NCBI RefSeq assembly: GCF_002237555.1
Contig: NZ_CP022543.1
Location: 17,448 to 81,447 of the forward strand
Reading direction: 5' to 3'
Source of the DNA: Antarctobacter heliothermus
Lineage (GTDB): Bacteria; Pseudomonadota; Alphaproteobacteria; Rhodobacterales; Rhodobacteraceae
Length of the DNA stretch: 64,000 nucleotides
Position numbers and translations under genes: made by a program. The notes beneath the pieces are model-generated. The model was not told the DNA's origin. It saw nothing but the letters and a program-made list of their open reading frames with translations, and made no database searches. Below, piece after piece: positions 63,445-64,000 of this stretch (the stretch's first letter is position 1; each line of letters opens with the position of its first letter).

Positions 63445-64000
63445 GTGCGAGACAAGAGCATCGAGTTCGAAGTCATTCAGACGATCGAGACAAAGGACGC
63501 GCTTTTCGAAGTCCTTCAATACCCCAAGCTGGCCGGATCCAGCGATGTTCGCGCGGCAGAACAGCTCTTCTACGTTGGCGCAGCCGGGATGCGGCTCAAG
63601 CTGGTCCGGGTCACTCTTCGCAATGGCCGACTGCGAAATGAGCCCGGGACGCTCTATTACATGCACGGGTCCGAACTCGAGATGAAAGCCTCGACCGGTG
63701 GAGGCGTCTTCAAGGCCCTCAAGCGCCGCACCATGTCCGGTGAGAGCTTCCTGGTCAACGAGATCCATGGATCGGGGCAGATCTACCTCGAGCCGAGCTA
63801 TGGTCATTTTTTCCTACTGGAGCTCCACAATGAGGAGATGATCGTCGATCGGTCGCTTTTCTACGCCGGTTCGGGCGACCTCGATATCAGCTCCAAGATG
63901 GTGTCCGTGTCCGCCGCGGTCGCTGGTGGCGAAGGCCTCTTCCAGACCCAGATTGCGGGAACCGGTGTGGCGGTGCTCTTCTCGCACGTGCCGGCCGAAG
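63445..64000 (+). CDS. AIM24-family protein, 3' end beyond the window
   Basis: The GTG start follows GAGAAGGACACTTCC. The 185 visible residues (FEVLQYPKLAGSSDVRAAEQLFYVGAAGMRLKLVRV...GGGVFKALKRRTMSGESFLVNEI...LFSHVPAE) fit the beta-helical AIM24 (DUF124) family, with the typical GSGQIYLEP and MVSVSAAVAGGEGLFQTQIAG segments. Bacterial members have no settled function. The frame is open at base 64000. Confidence 0.8.
   Translation, partial: MRDKSIEFEVIQTIETKDALFEVLQYPKLAGSSDVRAAEQLFYVGAAGMRLKLVRVTLRNGRLRNEPGTLYYMHGSELEMKASTGGGVFKALKRRTMSGESFLVNEIHGSGQIYLEPSYGHFFLLELHNEEMIVDRSLFYAGSGDLDISSKMVSVSAAVAGGEGLFQTQIAGTGVAVLFSHVPAE

Noticed and set aside
1..64000. tRNA or rRNA genes
   Set aside because: No cloverleaf-like segment or rRNA-like sequence was noticed on either strand while reading, though a tRNA scan was not run.

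Overview
The window looks like part of a RepABC-type plasmid from a marine Rhodobacteraceae (roseobacter-group) alphaproteobacterium. The evidence is a complete repABC cassette with its counter-transcribed RNA region and partition palindromes, DUF1403/ScpB/tyrosine-recombinase genes next to it, three toxin-antitoxin pairs, Hint-domain and giant RTX genes, and a large ABC-importer/catabolic cluster. Codon use is GC-rich and no rRNA, tRNA or core housekeeping operon was seen.

Layout. 1-3.5 kb: a plasmid primase/helicase-like gene broken by two inverted IS6-family copies, with signs of an IS-driven inversion, followed by a third damaged IS6-type element. 3.5-6.3 kb: two tandem Hint-domain proteins and an intrinsic terminator. 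6.3-7.1 kb: an IS6-family element with a nonsense-mutated transposase. 7.2-30.5 kb: a catabolic and transport island. It holds a GntR/FCD regulator with a PrpB-like lyase, an aconitase paralogue, an NTF2-like protein, a cyclic amidohydrolase, an isochorismatase-type amidase, two SDRs, a luciferase-like monooxygenase, two complete polyamine-type ABC importers, two tandem fold-III PLP decarboxylases, a methyltransferase and an alpha/beta hydrolase. Three divergent intergenic regions in this island carry paired TGTCAACA/TGTTGACA-type boxes, so the island probably forms one GntR regulon.

30.6-40 kb: the plasmid backbone (scpB, DUF1403, integrase, parDE, repC-repB-repA on the minus strand, two 16-bp palindromes that are candidate parS sites, a DUF736 pseudogene and a higBA-like pair). 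40-43.4 kb: two more IS6 copies, one dead, around a 5'-truncated gene and a secreted ClpP-fold protein.

43.6-49.0 kb: the most interesting locus. It is a tight three-gene operon encoding (i) a 959-aa fusion of a Swt1-like HEPN domain (with an R-X4-H motif), an Hsp70/DnaK-like ATPase and a C-terminal TPR-like region, (ii) a compact 387-aa UvrD-like SF1 helicase, and (iii) a 456-aa protein of unknown family. I infer a candidate HEPN-RNase conflict or anti-phage system that uses a chaperone-type ATPase as switch or sensor.

49.1-52.3 kb: a nest of IS elements (IS256 inside the left end of an IS3-family element, which itself cuts an IS6-type element). 52.4-61.2 kb: a roughly 2,945-residue RTX repeat protein on the minus strand, interrupted near its start by a one-base deletion in a G tract and lying between two copies of the same IS6-type element. 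62.1-64 kb: a truncated gene, a YhaV/PrlF toxin-antitoxin pair and the start of an AIM24-family gene that runs off the window.
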